Shown here piece after piece: positions 46,754 to 55,475 of a stretch of 64,000 bases of DNA. Each line of letters starts with the position of its first letter. The stretch's first letter is position 1. The DNA lies in assembly GCF_034627025.1 (NCBI RefSeq), contig NZ_CP141048.1:3484001-3548000 (forward strand). The letters run 5' to 3'. The notes below the pieces were generated by a model. It saw only the letters and a program-made list of their open reading frames with translations. It made no database searches and was not told the DNA's origin. Made by a program: the position numbers and the translations under genes. The stretch is from Microvirga lotononidis. GTDB lineage: Bacteria > Pseudomonadota > Alphaproteobacteria > Rhizobiales > Beijerinckiaceae.

Positions 46754-47069
46754 GGAATGATCCTTCGGCAATCGAACGGGACATGAAAAAGGGACAGGGC
46801 ATGGGCCTTCGTCTCCGGGCTGCGGGAGCCCGGAGTTCGAAGGCGATCGAGGGTGGCGCGTCGGGCAGCCCGGCTCGATGTCTAATGGTGAATGTGAGAG
46901 CCGAACTGCTCGTCACGCACGGTTCTTTTAGGCGTTTAGACTTGGACCAGCACAAGGCTGCCAAGGGCCTCCTGCCGCCGGCTGCGTGACCGGCGGACAG
47001 GACCGTGCCTGCTCCCACACCGTGCGACGCCTCGCGAAGCGCGCCCCTCGTCGGATCAGGCTGTGCAAT

Positions 47070-47113
47070 GATATAGCCAAGGTTACATCATCTGTCAAGA
47101 ACAAAGTGAGAAC
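47070..47113 (-). promoter_or_regulatory. SOS-type promoter: LexA box overlapping consensus -35/-10
   Basis: On the minus strand GTTCTCACTTTGTTC (47113-47099) is an exact alphaproteobacterial GTTC-N7-GTTC LexA box. It abuts TTGACA (47098-47093), then a 17-bp spacer and TATATC (47075-47070). All promoter elements are ideal, so LexA should repress a leftward transcript starting near 47063. The nearest leftward gene begins at 46753. Confidence 0.65.
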
Positions 47114-47140
47114 ATAACATCACGCTGTCCACACCCTCTC

Positions 47141-47477
47141 ACGTCATGGCCGGGCCTGTCCCGGCTACCCACGTCTTCCAGCCACGGCAAAGGCGTGGGT
47201 GGCCGCAACAAGTGCGGCCATGACGACGGAGGATGGCAGGGCTGGTGCACGCGGTGCGGAAGGGCCAACCACCCCCTCCACGTCATCACCGGCCTTATGC
47301 CGGTGATCCCGATCCGTTGTGGCGTGGCGCTTCACACACGCGGGATGGCCGGGACAAGCCCGGCCATGACGTGAGTAGGTGTCATCCCCGGTGCATGCAG
47401 TGCGGGAAGGGGATCCACGATCTGGCGCCGAGCGATGGATTCCCTTTCCCTCCGCTGCGCTTCGGCCGGGAATGACA
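47141..47477. repeat. Cluster of palindromic intergenic repeats
   Basis: It contains several units: TGGCCGCAACAAGTGCGGCCA at 47200-47220, a ~90-bp unit with CATCACCGGCC..GGCCGGTGAT and GGGATGGCCGGGACAAGCCC (47281-47372), and a third with GGATTCCCTTTCC. The 90-bp unit recurs at 48106-48200 and 48250-48345. Confidence 0.65.
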
Positions 47478-47762
47478 TGGGTGCACTCCTTCACCTCATG
47501 GCCTCCCCCATTGACCCCGCACCCCTGTTGCGTGTTACCTCGTCGCCGGAGCCGGACGCATCCGGTTCTGGGGCGTGAGAACCCCTTGTTAGGCGGCCGG
47601 TATCGGCCGTGAACGATGCCTTCCCAACCTTACGGTCGGGGAGGCGATGGCGCATGTCCAGGGTGAAAGCCTAAAGGTCATCGCGGTCGTCCTAGCACGG
47701 CTTCTCAACTCCCCGGCCACCAGCGCATTGCTGGTGGTCGCTTCCACTCAAGGGAGTTGCCG

Positions 47763-48086
47763 ATGGAGCCGTTGCCCAGCCCTCATGCCTATTCCGTCAT
47801 GGCCGATGCGCTGTCCAAGTTTCACACCGCGCCGGAATGGATCCAGGCGCTCTCGCTCGTCATGGTGCCGGTGACGCTGGTGGGCTTGGGCCTCTGCCTG
47901 CTGCAGGCGGTGAAGGAGATCGCCGCGATGGCGCTCCGGCGCGGCGAGCGGCAGGGCGAGCCGCTCTACGCGATCTATCGGACTGAGGACGGGCGCCTGA
48001 TGATGTATGCGCGCGGCGTGGTGCGGGAATTGCAGGGCGGCGAGCTTGAGGACGCGCCGCTGCCGGGCCCGATCCGGCGGCATTGA
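47763..48086 (+). CDS. Small hypothetical membrane protein
   Basis: The protein is 107 aa from ATG 47763 (AAGGGAGTTGCCG upstream; a TTG two codons earlier is less likely). Residues ~30-58 are a hydrophobic helix (ALSLVMVPVTLVGLGLCLLQAV). The rest is a short soluble tail with EPLYAIYRTEDGRLMMYARG. It resembles small single-helix proteins of Hyphomicrobiales; function is unknown. Confidence 0.7.
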   Translation: MEPLPSPHAYSVMADALSKFHTAPEWIQALSLVMVPVTLVGLGLCLLQAVKEIAAMALRRGERQGEPLYAIYRTEDGRLMMYARGVVRELQGGELEDAPLPGPIRRH

Positions 48087-48105
48087 GGCGAGGGGGCCGG
48101 TCGCT

Positions 48106-48200
48106 TTTCATCACCGTCTTGTGCCGGTGATCCCGATCCGTCGAGGCGCGACGCTTTTCCTTATCGTCATGGCCGGGACAGGCCCGGCCATGACGACGGA
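48106..48200. repeat. Palindromic repeat unit (about 90 bp)
   Basis: CATCACCGTCTTGTGCCGGTGAT, then CCGATCCG, a GGCGCG segment and GTCATGGCCGGGACAGGCCC. It is the same module order as the unit at 47281-47372. Confidence 0.6.
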
Positions 48201-48249
48201 GGGCGGCAGAGACGGGGCACAATATGAGGGAAGGGGCAATCACACCCAC

Positions 48250-48345
48250 CACGTCATCACCGGGCTTGTCCCGGTGATCCCGGTCGGTAGCGCGCGGCGC
48301 TTCAAATCAGCGGGATGGCCGGCACAGGGCCGGCCATGACGTGGC
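48250..48345. repeat. Palindromic repeat unit (about 90 bp), second tandem copy
   Basis: CATCACCGGGCTTGTCCCGG, then TCGGTAGCGCG and GGGATGGCCGGCACAGGGCC and CCATGACG. It lies about 50 bp after the previous unit; degenerate fragments continue to 48445. The repeats fill the gap between the membrane protein and amidohydrolase genes. Confidence 0.6.
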
Positions 48346-48472
48346 AGGTGACAGGGCTGGCGCGCGACGTATGGTTAGGGCCGCGACAGCTCCACCTTGT
48401 CATCACACCCCGGACTTGATCCGGGACAAGCCCGGCCATCCACGCCCTCAAATCCGCATGTCGCCGGAGGCG

Positions 48473-49870
48473 TCACTTCGGCACCGTGTCCTTGTAGATC
48501 CTGCCGTCCTTCATGATGACGAGGAAGTTCCTCTCCGGATCGGCGACGAGGTCGAGGTTCTCCAGGGGATTGCCGTCGACCAGCAGCAGGTCGGCCAGCG
48601 CTCCTTCCTCCACGAGGCCGAGCCTGCCGGGATAGGGATTGCGGAGACCGGAGAGTTTCAGCAATTCGGCATTGGTCGATGTCGCCATGGCCAGCGCCTC
48701 CGCAGGCGTGTACCAGCGCGCCAGGGTGGCGAGCATGGCGCCCTGCCGCTTCGCCAGCGCCTCGGAAAACAGGACGTCGGTGCCGAAGGCTGTCTTGATC
48801 CCGTATTTCTTGGCCAGGGCATAGACGTTGTCGGTGCCGGTGACCACCTTCGCCATCTTGGCCTGTTCCGCCGGGCCCAATGCGCTGGCGGCGCTCATGT
48901 CGAGGAAGGGTTGCGTGCTCAGCCAGATGCCCTTGTCGGCCATCAACCGGGCCGTGGAATCGTCCATCAGATGGCCGTGCTCGATGCATTTCACGCCGGC
49001 CGCGATCGAGCGCTGGATCGACACGGACGTATAGGCATGGGTGCAGACATAGGTGCCCCAGTTTTCCGCCGCTTCGACCGCGGCGCGAAGCTCGGGTTCG
49101 GTGAAGGTCGCGACGTCGAGCGGGCTGAACGGAGACGCCACGCCGCCGCCCGCCATGAGCTTGATCTGCGATGCGCCCTGCATGAGCTGCTCGCGCGTTC
49201 GCAGCCGCACCTCGTCGGGGCTGTCGGCGATCATGCTGCCGCCGAGCTGCTCGACACGGGCCAGCATGCCCCCGATGGTCCTCGGCAGGTCGGAGAGCTG
49301 GCGGAAGTCGCCGTGGCCGCCCGTGACCGTGATCATGGCGCCGGACGGATAGATGCGCGGCCCCGGCAGCAATCCCTGGTCGATGGCGCGCTTGAGGCTG
49401 AAGGCGGGCCCACCCATGTCGCGGATCGTGGTGAAGCCGCGCATCAGCGTCGCCGTGGCCTCGACCCCGGCCAGCAGGGTGGAATATCCGATGTCGCTCG
49501 TGAGCAGAATCGCGGGCGTCGGCCGCACGAGCATCGCATGCCAGTGCATGTCGATCAGGCCCGGCATCAGCACGCGCCCGTTCCCCGGGAGGACACGAGC
49601 CCCGGCCTGTGCCGCGACATCGATCGGATCGGCCGAGACGCGCTCGATGACGTTGCCGCGCACCAGCACGTTCGAGGGCGCCGAGAGCGTCGGGCTCTTC
49701 CCGTCGAAGATCCGGACGTTCTGGAAGAGGATCGGCGTGTCGCCGGCAGGGGCGGGCGGTTGCTGTTGCGCGAGAGAAGCGGAGGAAAACCCGATCGACA
49801 GGGCGCCCATCGCGATGAGCAGCCGGGACAGGCCGTGCTTCAGATTGCCGAACGTTTCTGCATGGGACAT
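48473..49870 (-). CDS. Secreted amidohydrolase family protein
   Basis: The protein is 465 aa from ATG 49870; the long in-frame upstream extension crosses the 93-bp repeat and is rejected. Residues ~15-36 are a signal peptide (LLIAMGALSIGFSSASLAQ). The metallo-hydrolase domain has VLMPGLIDMHWHAML (metal HxH), a probable carbamylated Lys in SQIKLMAGGGVASP, CTHAYTSVSIQRS, CIEHGHLMD and GIKTAFGTDVLF. It resembles Xaa-Pro/imidazolonepropionase-type periplasmic amidohydrolases (dipeptidases). The substrate is unknown. Confidence 0.87.
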   Translation of the reverse strand: MSHAETFGNLKHGLSRLLIAMGALSIGFSSASLAQQQPPAPAGDTPILFQNVRIFDGKSPTLSAPSNVLVRGNVIERVSADPIDVAAQAGARVLPGNGRVLMPGLIDMHWHAMLVRPTPAILLTSDIGYSTLLAGVEATATLMRGFTTIRDMGGPAFSLKRAIDQGLLPGPRIYPSGAMITVTGGHGDFRQLSDLPRTIGGMLARVEQLGGSMIADSPDEVRLRTREQLMQGASQIKLMAGGGVASPFSPLDVATFTEPELRAAVEAAENWGTYVCTHAYTSVSIQRSIAAGVKCIEHGHLMDDSTARLMADKGIWLSTQPFLDMSAASALGPAEQAKMAKVVTGTDNVYALAKKYGIKTAFGTDVLFSEALAKRQGAMLATLARWYTPAEALAMATSTNAELLKLSGLRNPYPGRLGLVEEGALADLLLVDGNPLENLDLVADPERNFLVIMKDGRIYKDTVPK

Positions 49871-50230
49871 CGCGCGAGACCTAACCGCCTGAGCCGCCCC
49901 CGTTGCGTGCCTTTTCGAGCATCGGCTTGCCTTCAAGAAGCCTCGCCCCTGCAGGCGCATCTGACCATCAGGGAAAACCCTGAAACCGGCAGCGGCGATA
50001 TGGGAGGGGACACGGACCCGACCTCGTCCGGCCTCGCCCGAGTCTTCCCCATCGATCACCTAGAGCTGTTTCCACGTGCGTGGAATCACCTCTTGTCTTT
50101 GCTGTGCCGCATTCTTTGACGGTGAACCGGATCCACTTCACCGAAAAATGCTCCAGCATGACCAAGCCCATCAGCTGCAAGCGCCACCGCTTTCCACCGG
50201 CCCACACAACCAAAGACTATAAGGATCGGG
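49871..50230. other. Intergenic region upstream of the amidohydrolase
   Basis: These 360 bp hold the second copy of the 93-bp repeat (50061-50154) and otherwise no gene or RNA that I can support. Confidence 0.4.
50061..50154 (-). repeat. 93-bp dispersed repeat, copy 2 (inverted)
   Basis: Read on the minus strand it gives GGAGCATTTTTCGGTGAAG, then GGATCCGGTTCACCGTC, AATGCGGCACAGCAAAGAC and GGAAACAGCTCTA, block for block the same as copy 1 at 46.4 kb. Confidence 0.7.
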
Positions 50231-50509
50231 GAGTCAGGCTTTCGTGTTGAGGTGGACCGCAACCGGGTGACCGGGGCTGGGGTCACCTCCGGGATCGACT
50301 TCGCTCTGACGCTGGCGGCAAGCCTGCCCGGGGGAGACCGGACCCGGCGGGTGCAGCTTTCCATGGAATATGATCCCGAGCCTCCGTTTCCGGGAGGATC
50401 GCCGAGCAGTTCCGACCTGACGATCGTCACGGCGGTGCGGGAAGGATCGGCCGCCTTTCAGCGGCAGCTTTGGGACCATAATCTGCCTGGGCTCAATGGG
50501 GAGTACTGA
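50231..50509 (+). pseudogene. C-terminal fragment of a DJ-1/PfpI family protein
   Basis: The frame reads ESGFRVEVDRNRVTGAGVTSGIDFALTLAASLPGGD, then QLSMEYDPEPPFPGGSP. This is the conserved C-terminal third of isonitrile hydratase-like PfpI proteins (DRN.VT..GVT.GIDF.L). The N-terminal two thirds, including the nucleophile Cys, are absent; unrelated intergenic sequence and a dispersed repeat precede it. It is a truncated relic. Confidence 0.75.
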
Positions 50510-50669
50510 CAAGTAGTAATCGCCTCGTTGTGCTCCCCGGGGGCACGAGGCGAGGACGGGGAAGGCTTCACGCCAGTCCCGGCCCGCCGCCTCCTGCATG
50601 ATCCAGTCGCACGTCGCGCCGACCCGATCCGATCATGTCCGCCGCCGATGGTACGGACTCTCATCAGGG

Positions 50670-50918
50670 TCAGCGCCAGCCGGCCGCTTTGGTGTGGAAA
50701 CCACGCTCCACCATTTGAATGGATACCGGTCCGATCACCAGGCTCGGATCGATGCCCGTGTCGGCGAGTTGCTCATTCGTCAGTTCGGCAACGATCCGGC
50801 GGGTCCTGCGGGCGATCCACCACTGCCGGATCCACCGGACAACCCTCGGGAAGTGGCGCTCGGTCTCGAACCAAACCTTTTGGGATGAGGCCGTGGCAAC
50901 AAGCGGGCTCTGGATCAT
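50670..50918 (-). CDS. DUF1127 domain small protein
   Basis: The 82-aa basic protein has the DUF1127 core WIARRTRRIVAELTNEQLADTGIDPSLV. Arg-rich DUF1127 proteins in alphaproteobacteria have been linked to phosphate and stress regulation and RNA turnover. It is divergent from the large BTAD/TPR regulator gene, sharing a 182-bp promoter region. Confidence 0.85.
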   Translation of the reverse strand: MIQSPLVATASSQKVWFETERHFPRVVRWIRQWWIARRTRRIVAELTNEQLADTGIDPSLVIGPVSIQMVERGFHTKAAGWR

Positions 50919-51100
50919 GACGCTCTCCTTCTCGGCCGTCGGGGCGGCTGCAAGGAGGAGTTCAACGCAAGTGCGTGAAGCCGTCGTTCGGGCTCCGTTG
51001 TGCGATCGGCGTCATCGGCGGTTGCTGGCGTGAATTCTTCGTGAATTCGTCGAACGGCCTGTGCTAGCCTCGAGCGGAGCGCCAAGCGTGAGAGTTCACG

Positions 51101-53062
51101 ATGATCCGCTTGTTCGGCGGGCTCTCGTTCGGGCCCGCAACTCCGCAACAGGGCGAGTTTGCGCCTCGCAGGGTGGCGATGCTCTTTGCCGCCCTGGCGC
51201 TGGCAGGGCCACGGGGCATGCGGCGCGAGCAGCTCTGCACCTTGTTCTGGCAGGACCGGCCTGAGCCGCAAGCGCGCGGCAGCCTGCGCCAGGGCCTCAC
51301 CGCTTTGCGGCGGGCTCTGGCCGGACCTGAGGGGGACATCAAGCTGGACAGCGATGCCACGCTTGTCAGGCTCGCGGGCTCGATCGACGCGATCGATCTC
51401 TGGCAGTTCGACCATCTCGCCGGGCGCGGCGATCCACAGAGCCTGACGGCAGCGGCCGATCTCTACGCCGGAGACGTGCTTGCCGGGACAAGCGGGCCCG
51501 AGCCGTTCGAGCAATGGGCGCAGCCGATTACGCGAGCATACCGGCGGACGGCGCTGCAACTCGCCGAGAGGCTGAGCGAGTTGGCCGGTCCTGACAGCTC
51601 CGCGGCGGCCATCGCCTGCGAGCACTTGGCGAACCGGCTGCTGGCGCAGGACGGCGCAGCCGAGGAGGCCCACAGGGCACTGATCCGGCTCCACATGCGC
51701 GCAGGCCACCCCAACCGGGCTCGCCGGCAGTTCGAGCTCTGCCGTGAAGTGCTCCATCGTGAACTCGGCGCCGCACCGGAGGAGGAAACCGCCGCGCTCC
51801 TGGCTGGCGACCACGTTCCCGTCCTGGATCCGGCGACGCCTCCGCCTGCCCACGAGGCACCGACGAGGCGAACTTCCATTGCGGTTCTGCCGTTCCGGAA
51901 CCTCAGTGCAGACCAAGCCGAAGAGTATTTCGTCGACGGGATCGTCGAAGAGATCATCGCCGCCCTGTCCCGCGTGCGAGGCCTGATGGTCATCGGCCGC
52001 AACTCCAGTTTCTCCTTCCGTGATACCGAACGCGGGCCTCAGCAGATCGCGGCGGATCTGGGGGTTCGCTACATCCTTGTGGGGAGCGTCAGGAAGGCCG
52101 GTTCGCGCGTACGGGTCACGGCTGAACTGATCGACGGATCGGACGGCGGGAATGTCTGGGCCGGCCGGTTCGACGGTGACGTTGCGGACGTGTTCGACCT
52201 CCAGGATAGTCTCACCGAAGCGATCGTCGGGGCGATCCTCCCGAGCATCCGCTCATCGGAAATCGATCGTGCGCGGCGCAAGCGCCCTGACAGCATGGAT
52301 GCCTATGACTGCGTCATGCGGGCGATGCCGGCTGTCTGGTCCAATGCGCAGGACACGGCCCAGGAGGCCCTTGACCTGCTGGAACGAGCGATCGCGATGG
52401 ATCCGGGCTATGCCCTCGCCAAGTCGCTTGCGGCCTGGATCCGCATCCAGCACGTCACCTATCTCCGGTCCGCCGATCCGCAGAAAGATCGAGAGAGGGC
52501 GTTTGATTTGGCCAACGCGGCGGCCAGCCTGGACAGGGACGATCCGCTCGTTCTGACGACGCTGAGCGCCGTCCACACCCTGACGGGCAATCTCGATCGT
52601 GCAGCCGCCTTCATCGAGGAGGCGCTGCGGCGGGACCCGAACTCAGCCTGGGCGTGGCAGCGAAGCGGCTGGATCCTCACCTACAAGGGTCTCTCGGACC
52701 TGGCGATTGATCACTTTGAGCGCGGGCTTCGGATCAGTCCGTTCGATCCGATCAACTTCAATTCCTACGTGGGGATCGGCACGGCGCACTTTGCCGCCGG
52801 GCGCTATGACCGCGCGGCGGCTTTTATCCAGAAAGGTGTGGACGTGCAGCCAGACGCATTGTGGGCCCATCGGATCCTGGCGCCATCCCTGGCCCAGGCA
52901 GGACGGCTGGATGAGGCCCGCCAATCGGCCAAACTCCTTTTGCGCCGATATCCCCAGTTCACGATCGCGGCGCATATGCGCAACCCGCTGTTCCAGACGC
53001 CCTTTCTGCCGAGGATCGTCGAAGGTCTGCAAATGGCTGGGCTACCCATGGGAGAGCCGTAA
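51101..53062 (+). CDS. BTAD/SARP-like transcription regulator with FlgO/TolB-like domain and TPRs
   Basis: A 653-aa protein. Residues ~1-100 form an OmpR/SARP-type winged helix (MIRLFGGLSFG, QGEFAPRRVAMLFAALALAG, LRQGLTALRRAL). Residues ~105-245 form a BTAD helical domain (FEQWAQPITRAYRRTALQLAERL, HLANRLLAQDGAAEEAHRAL). Residues ~260-400 are a FlgO/TolB-N-like beta region (SIAVLPFRNLSADQAEEYFV, GVRYILVGSVRKAGSRVRVT). Residues ~415-620 hold TPR repeats (AIAMDPGYALAKSLAAWIRI, ALRRDPNSAWAWQRSGWILT). Such proteins resemble the regulators fused to adenylate-cyclase-like modules in rhizobia. The partner and signal are unknown. Confidence 0.88.
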   Translation: MIRLFGGLSFGPATPQQGEFAPRRVAMLFAALALAGPRGMRREQLCTLFWQDRPEPQARGSLRQGLTALRRALAGPEGDIKLDSDATLVRLAGSIDAIDLWQFDHLAGRGDPQSLTAAADLYAGDVLAGTSGPEPFEQWAQPITRAYRRTALQLAERLSELAGPDSSAAAIACEHLANRLLAQDGAAEEAHRALIRLHMRAGHPNRARRQFELCREVLHRELGAAPEEETAALLAGDHVPVLDPATPPPAHEAPTRRTSIAVLPFRNLSADQAEEYFVDGIVEEIIAALSRVRGLMVIGRNSSFSFRDTERGPQQIAADLGVRYILVGSVRKAGSRVRVTAELIDGSDGGNVWAGRFDGDVADVFDLQDSLTEAIVGAILPSIRSSEIDRARRKRPDSMDAYDCVMRAMPAVWSNAQDTAQEALDLLERAIAMDPGYALAKSLAAWIRIQHVTYLRSADPQKDRERAFDLANAAASLDRDDPLVLTTLSAVHTLTGNLDRAAAFIEEALRRDPNSAWAWQRSGWILTYKGLSDLAIDHFERGLRISPFDPINFNSYVGIGTAHFAAGRYDRAAAFIQKGVDVQPDALWAHRILAPSLAQAGRLDEARQSAKLLLRRYPQFTIAAHMRNPLFQTPFLPRIVEGLQMAGLPMGEP

Positions 53063-53234
53063 GCCGATCCCCAGACTGGGTCGATGATCTTCCATGTTGG
53101 AAAGTGGCGAAATATCCATTCGACTGAGCACTTGCCTCCGGCCTGATGGCGTTTGCCACCGAATGCCGGATCGCTTTTGACGCGTTGACGTCCGCTTCCG
53201 TCCACAGCAATCGGTCTGGATTCCCGCCACTGGC

Positions 53235-53882
53235 TCACGGCTTTTGTCCCGGCCGGGCCGGAACCGCCCGCGTGTCGGAGGCGCTCGCGGAAACCCCTTG
53301 CGGTCCGGTCCCCGTCAACTGCCCTTTGAGGTCCTGCGCCATCTCCAGATGGCGCAGGACGATCGGCAGGATCTCGGAGGCGAACTGCTTGAGCGCCATC
53401 TCCTGCCCCGATCCGATCTCCCACGCGAGAAGCTGAGCGGTCTTCTGGTGATCTTGGACCTGGCTGTCAGCATACGCGAGATCAAACTGGTGACCCGTCA
53501 GCTTCTCGAGGTTCATCTGCACCGCCCGGTGCTCATCGTCCAGCGAGCCCGCCTGCGGTGTGCCGCTCTGCCTGGCCAGATCCGCCAGCCGGTCATTGGC
53601 CCTCGTATGATCCTGAACCATCTGCCGGGCGAATGCCTTGACGGCGTCATTCTGGCTCTTGCGCTCGGCCAAGCGGCCGAACTCGACCTCCGCCATGCCC
53701 CCGATGGTGGCTTGGTCGACGAACAGCCGGTCCTGCGCGTTGGTCTGATGAGGGGCCGGAGTTCCCGGGGCTGTCTGTGCGGTGCCCGGCGGCATGCCCG
53801 CCGGATTGCCGATCTGCGCCGGGACGGAAGCTGCCGGCAACAGGAGGAAGATTGAGACGAAGATGAGACGGCGCATCGGCAT
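53235..53882 (-). CDS. DUF4142 domain periplasmic protein
   Basis: The 215-aa protein has an N-terminal signal peptide (LIFVSIFLLLPAASVPAQ). The DUF4142 ferritin-like helical bundle is visible in RLFVDQATIGGMAEVEFGRLAERKSQ, VKAFARQMVQDHTRANDRLADLA and LAYADSQVQDHQKTAQLL. The last ~40 residues are disordered. It begins 60 bp downstream of the di-haem cytochrome on the same strand, so the two may be co-transcribed. A stress role is suggested for the family but not proven. Confidence 0.87.
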   Translation of the reverse strand: MPMRRLIFVSIFLLLPAASVPAQIGNPAGMPPGTAQTAPGTPAPHQTNAQDRLFVDQATIGGMAEVEFGRLAERKSQNDAVKAFARQMVQDHTRANDRLADLARQSGTPQAGSLDDEHRAVQMNLEKLTGHQFDLAYADSQVQDHQKTAQLLAWEIGSGQEMALKQFASEILPIVLRHLEMAQDLKGQLTGTGPQGVSASASDTRAVPARPGQKP

Positions 53883-53942
53883 CCCTCCCAGTGCGGCCCT
53901 GCACGAGCGGGTCGGGGGCGGCCGGTGGCAGCCGCCCGCCCG

Positions 53943-55346
53943 TCATAGGGTCATCAGATAGGCAACCAGGTTGTCCTTCTCCTCCTGGCTCAGCTTCACG
54001 CCGAGCACCAGGTTGAAGAACTCCACCGTATCGGCGAGCGTCGGCAGCCGCCCGTCATGAAGGTACGGAGGCGAATCCTTGATGCCCCGCAGCGTCATCG
54101 TCTTGATCGGCCCATCCGGGAGCATCACCAGGCCGTTGACCGTCTGCCCGATCTGGTAGAACCGCTCCAGCTTGAGATCGTGCATGTTGTTGTCCATGAA
54201 CGACGTCTGGGCGACATGGCACTCGGCGCAGCGCCCCTTGCCGAAGAAGACCCGCTCGCCTGCGAGTTCCTGCTCGGTGGCCTTGGCCGGATCGAGCCGC
54301 CCGAACGGATCCAGCTTCGGGGCCGGCGGAAAGTCGATGATGTTCTGCATCTGCGCCATCATCGGCACCTGATCGACACGGTCGGGTCTGTTGATCCCCT
54401 TGCGCTGAGCGCTGACATGATCGCCATTGAAGTAGGCCGTGCGCTGTTCGAATTGGGTAAAGTCCTCGACCGAGCGCAGGGATCGCTTCGATCCGTGGAT
54501 CTGCTGGTTGAAGACCCCGCGCAGGCTGACCGTGTCGAGCCGGAAACGGGCCGCCTGCGGACGCACGTCCGGCGTCTGGTGGAAGGCGGCGTTGGTGTGG
54601 AAGTTCGAATGGCAGTCGAGACACGTCACGCCGAGGCTCTGCTCGGCAACCTTGCGATCTTCGGTCTGGTTGAACTCCTCCTGCGGGAAGGGGGTGAGCA
54701 GGAGACGCAGGCCTTCGATCTGCACCGGCGTCAGCACGCCCACCATCAGTTCGTAGAAGTTCTTGATCGTGAGCAGTTGTCCTCGGGATACGTCGCCCAG
54801 CTCGGGATGCGTGGTGAGGAAGATCGGCGGCGGGAACTCGGGCGTAAAGCGGTCCGGCAGGTCGAAGTCAACGTCGAACCGCCTCAGGTTCCGTCCTTCC
54901 TGCCGACCGATCTCGTCGATCTGGTTGGTGGGAAAGACCTGGCCGCCGGTGGCCTGCTTGACGTGGGGCAGCGGCATGAAGCCGGCTGGCAGCAGGCCTT
55001 TTTGCCGGATCTCCTCCGGGCTCATGGCCGCCAGGCTGTCCCACGTGAGGCCGGACGGAAGCTTGACCCTGACGCCGCCTTGAACGGGCTTGCGGCCGCC
55101 CGACATCATCACACCCGGAACGGGTCGGTCGGAGAGGTCGTAGCGCTGGTTGAGCAGATCGCTCTGCTGCTGTGTGACCTGCGGCTTCTGCGCCTCGTCC
55201 GCCGTTTTCACGGCCGAGAAGGGGAGCGTGGGAAGCGGCCTGTAGGTTGCGTCCGGCGGCAGCGGGTCGGAAACGGCCGCAATAGCGCCCGCAAGGATCA
55301 GCAGGCCGCAGGCCGGTACGATCGCCTTGGAAGCCCTGGAGAACAT
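53943..55346 (-). CDS. Di-haem cytochrome c peroxidase/MauG-like protein
   Basis: The 467-aa protein has a signal sequence (IVPACGLLILAGAIAAVSD) and two haem c sites, CLDCH in VTCLDCHSNFHTNAAFHQTP and CAECH in GKGRCAECHVAQTSFMDNN. Near the C-terminus it has the family signature LRGIKDSPPYLHDGRLPTLADTVEFF. The N-terminal ~220 residues are longer than in CcpA-type peroxidases. It acts in the periplasm, as a peroxidase or as a MauG-like oxidant of a protein. The downstream DUF4142 gene is its likely operon partner. Confidence 0.88.
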   Translation of the reverse strand: MFSRASKAIVPACGLLILAGAIAAVSDPLPPDATYRPLPTLPFSAVKTADEAQKPQVTQQQSDLLNQRYDLSDRPVPGVMMSGGRKPVQGGVRVKLPSGLTWDSLAAMSPEEIRQKGLLPAGFMPLPHVKQATGGQVFPTNQIDEIGRQEGRNLRRFDVDFDLPDRFTPEFPPPIFLTTHPELGDVSRGQLLTIKNFYELMVGVLTPVQIEGLRLLLTPFPQEEFNQTEDRKVAEQSLGVTCLDCHSNFHTNAAFHQTPDVRPQAARFRLDTVSLRGVFNQQIHGSKRSLRSVEDFTQFEQRTAYFNGDHVSAQRKGINRPDRVDQVPMMAQMQNIIDFPPAPKLDPFGRLDPAKATEQELAGERVFFGKGRCAECHVAQTSFMDNNMHDLKLERFYQIGQTVNGLVMLPDGPIKTMTLRGIKDSPPYLHDGRLPTLADTVEFFNLVLGVKLSQEEKDNLVAYLMTL

Positions 55347-55475
55347 GCCGTACCTCCATCCCTCGCCCCGGGCCGCCGTAGCGTCGCGCGGGAATCAGTC
55401 GTGGTCACTGGCCAGGTGACGATGCTACCACACCCCGAACCTTGGCCTGCCCATGCGGGTAGTCCAGGCCGGGCG

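Larger units (their letters stand above)
46754..47762. other. 1-kb intergenic region with SOS promoter and palindromic repeats
   Basis: No convincing coding frame is seen. From left to right: an untranslated stretch with a GC hairpin (CTCCGGGCT/AGCCCGGAG near 46825), a strong leftward promoter with LexA-type box (47063-47113), a block of palindromic repeats (47141-47477), and a structured stretch before the small membrane protein gene, ending in a perfect CCACCAGC/GCTGGTGG stem at 47717-47737. Confidence 0.5.

Noticed and set aside
46638..47018. 126-codon minus frame as the SOS-controlled gene
   Set aside because: Low-quality Arg/Pro/Ala composition, and it overlaps the better-supported Cys-rich gene in another frame.
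48341..50119. 592-codon plus-strand frame opposite the amidohydrolase
   Set aside because: It is a shadow of a gene with signal peptide and metal motifs on the other strand.
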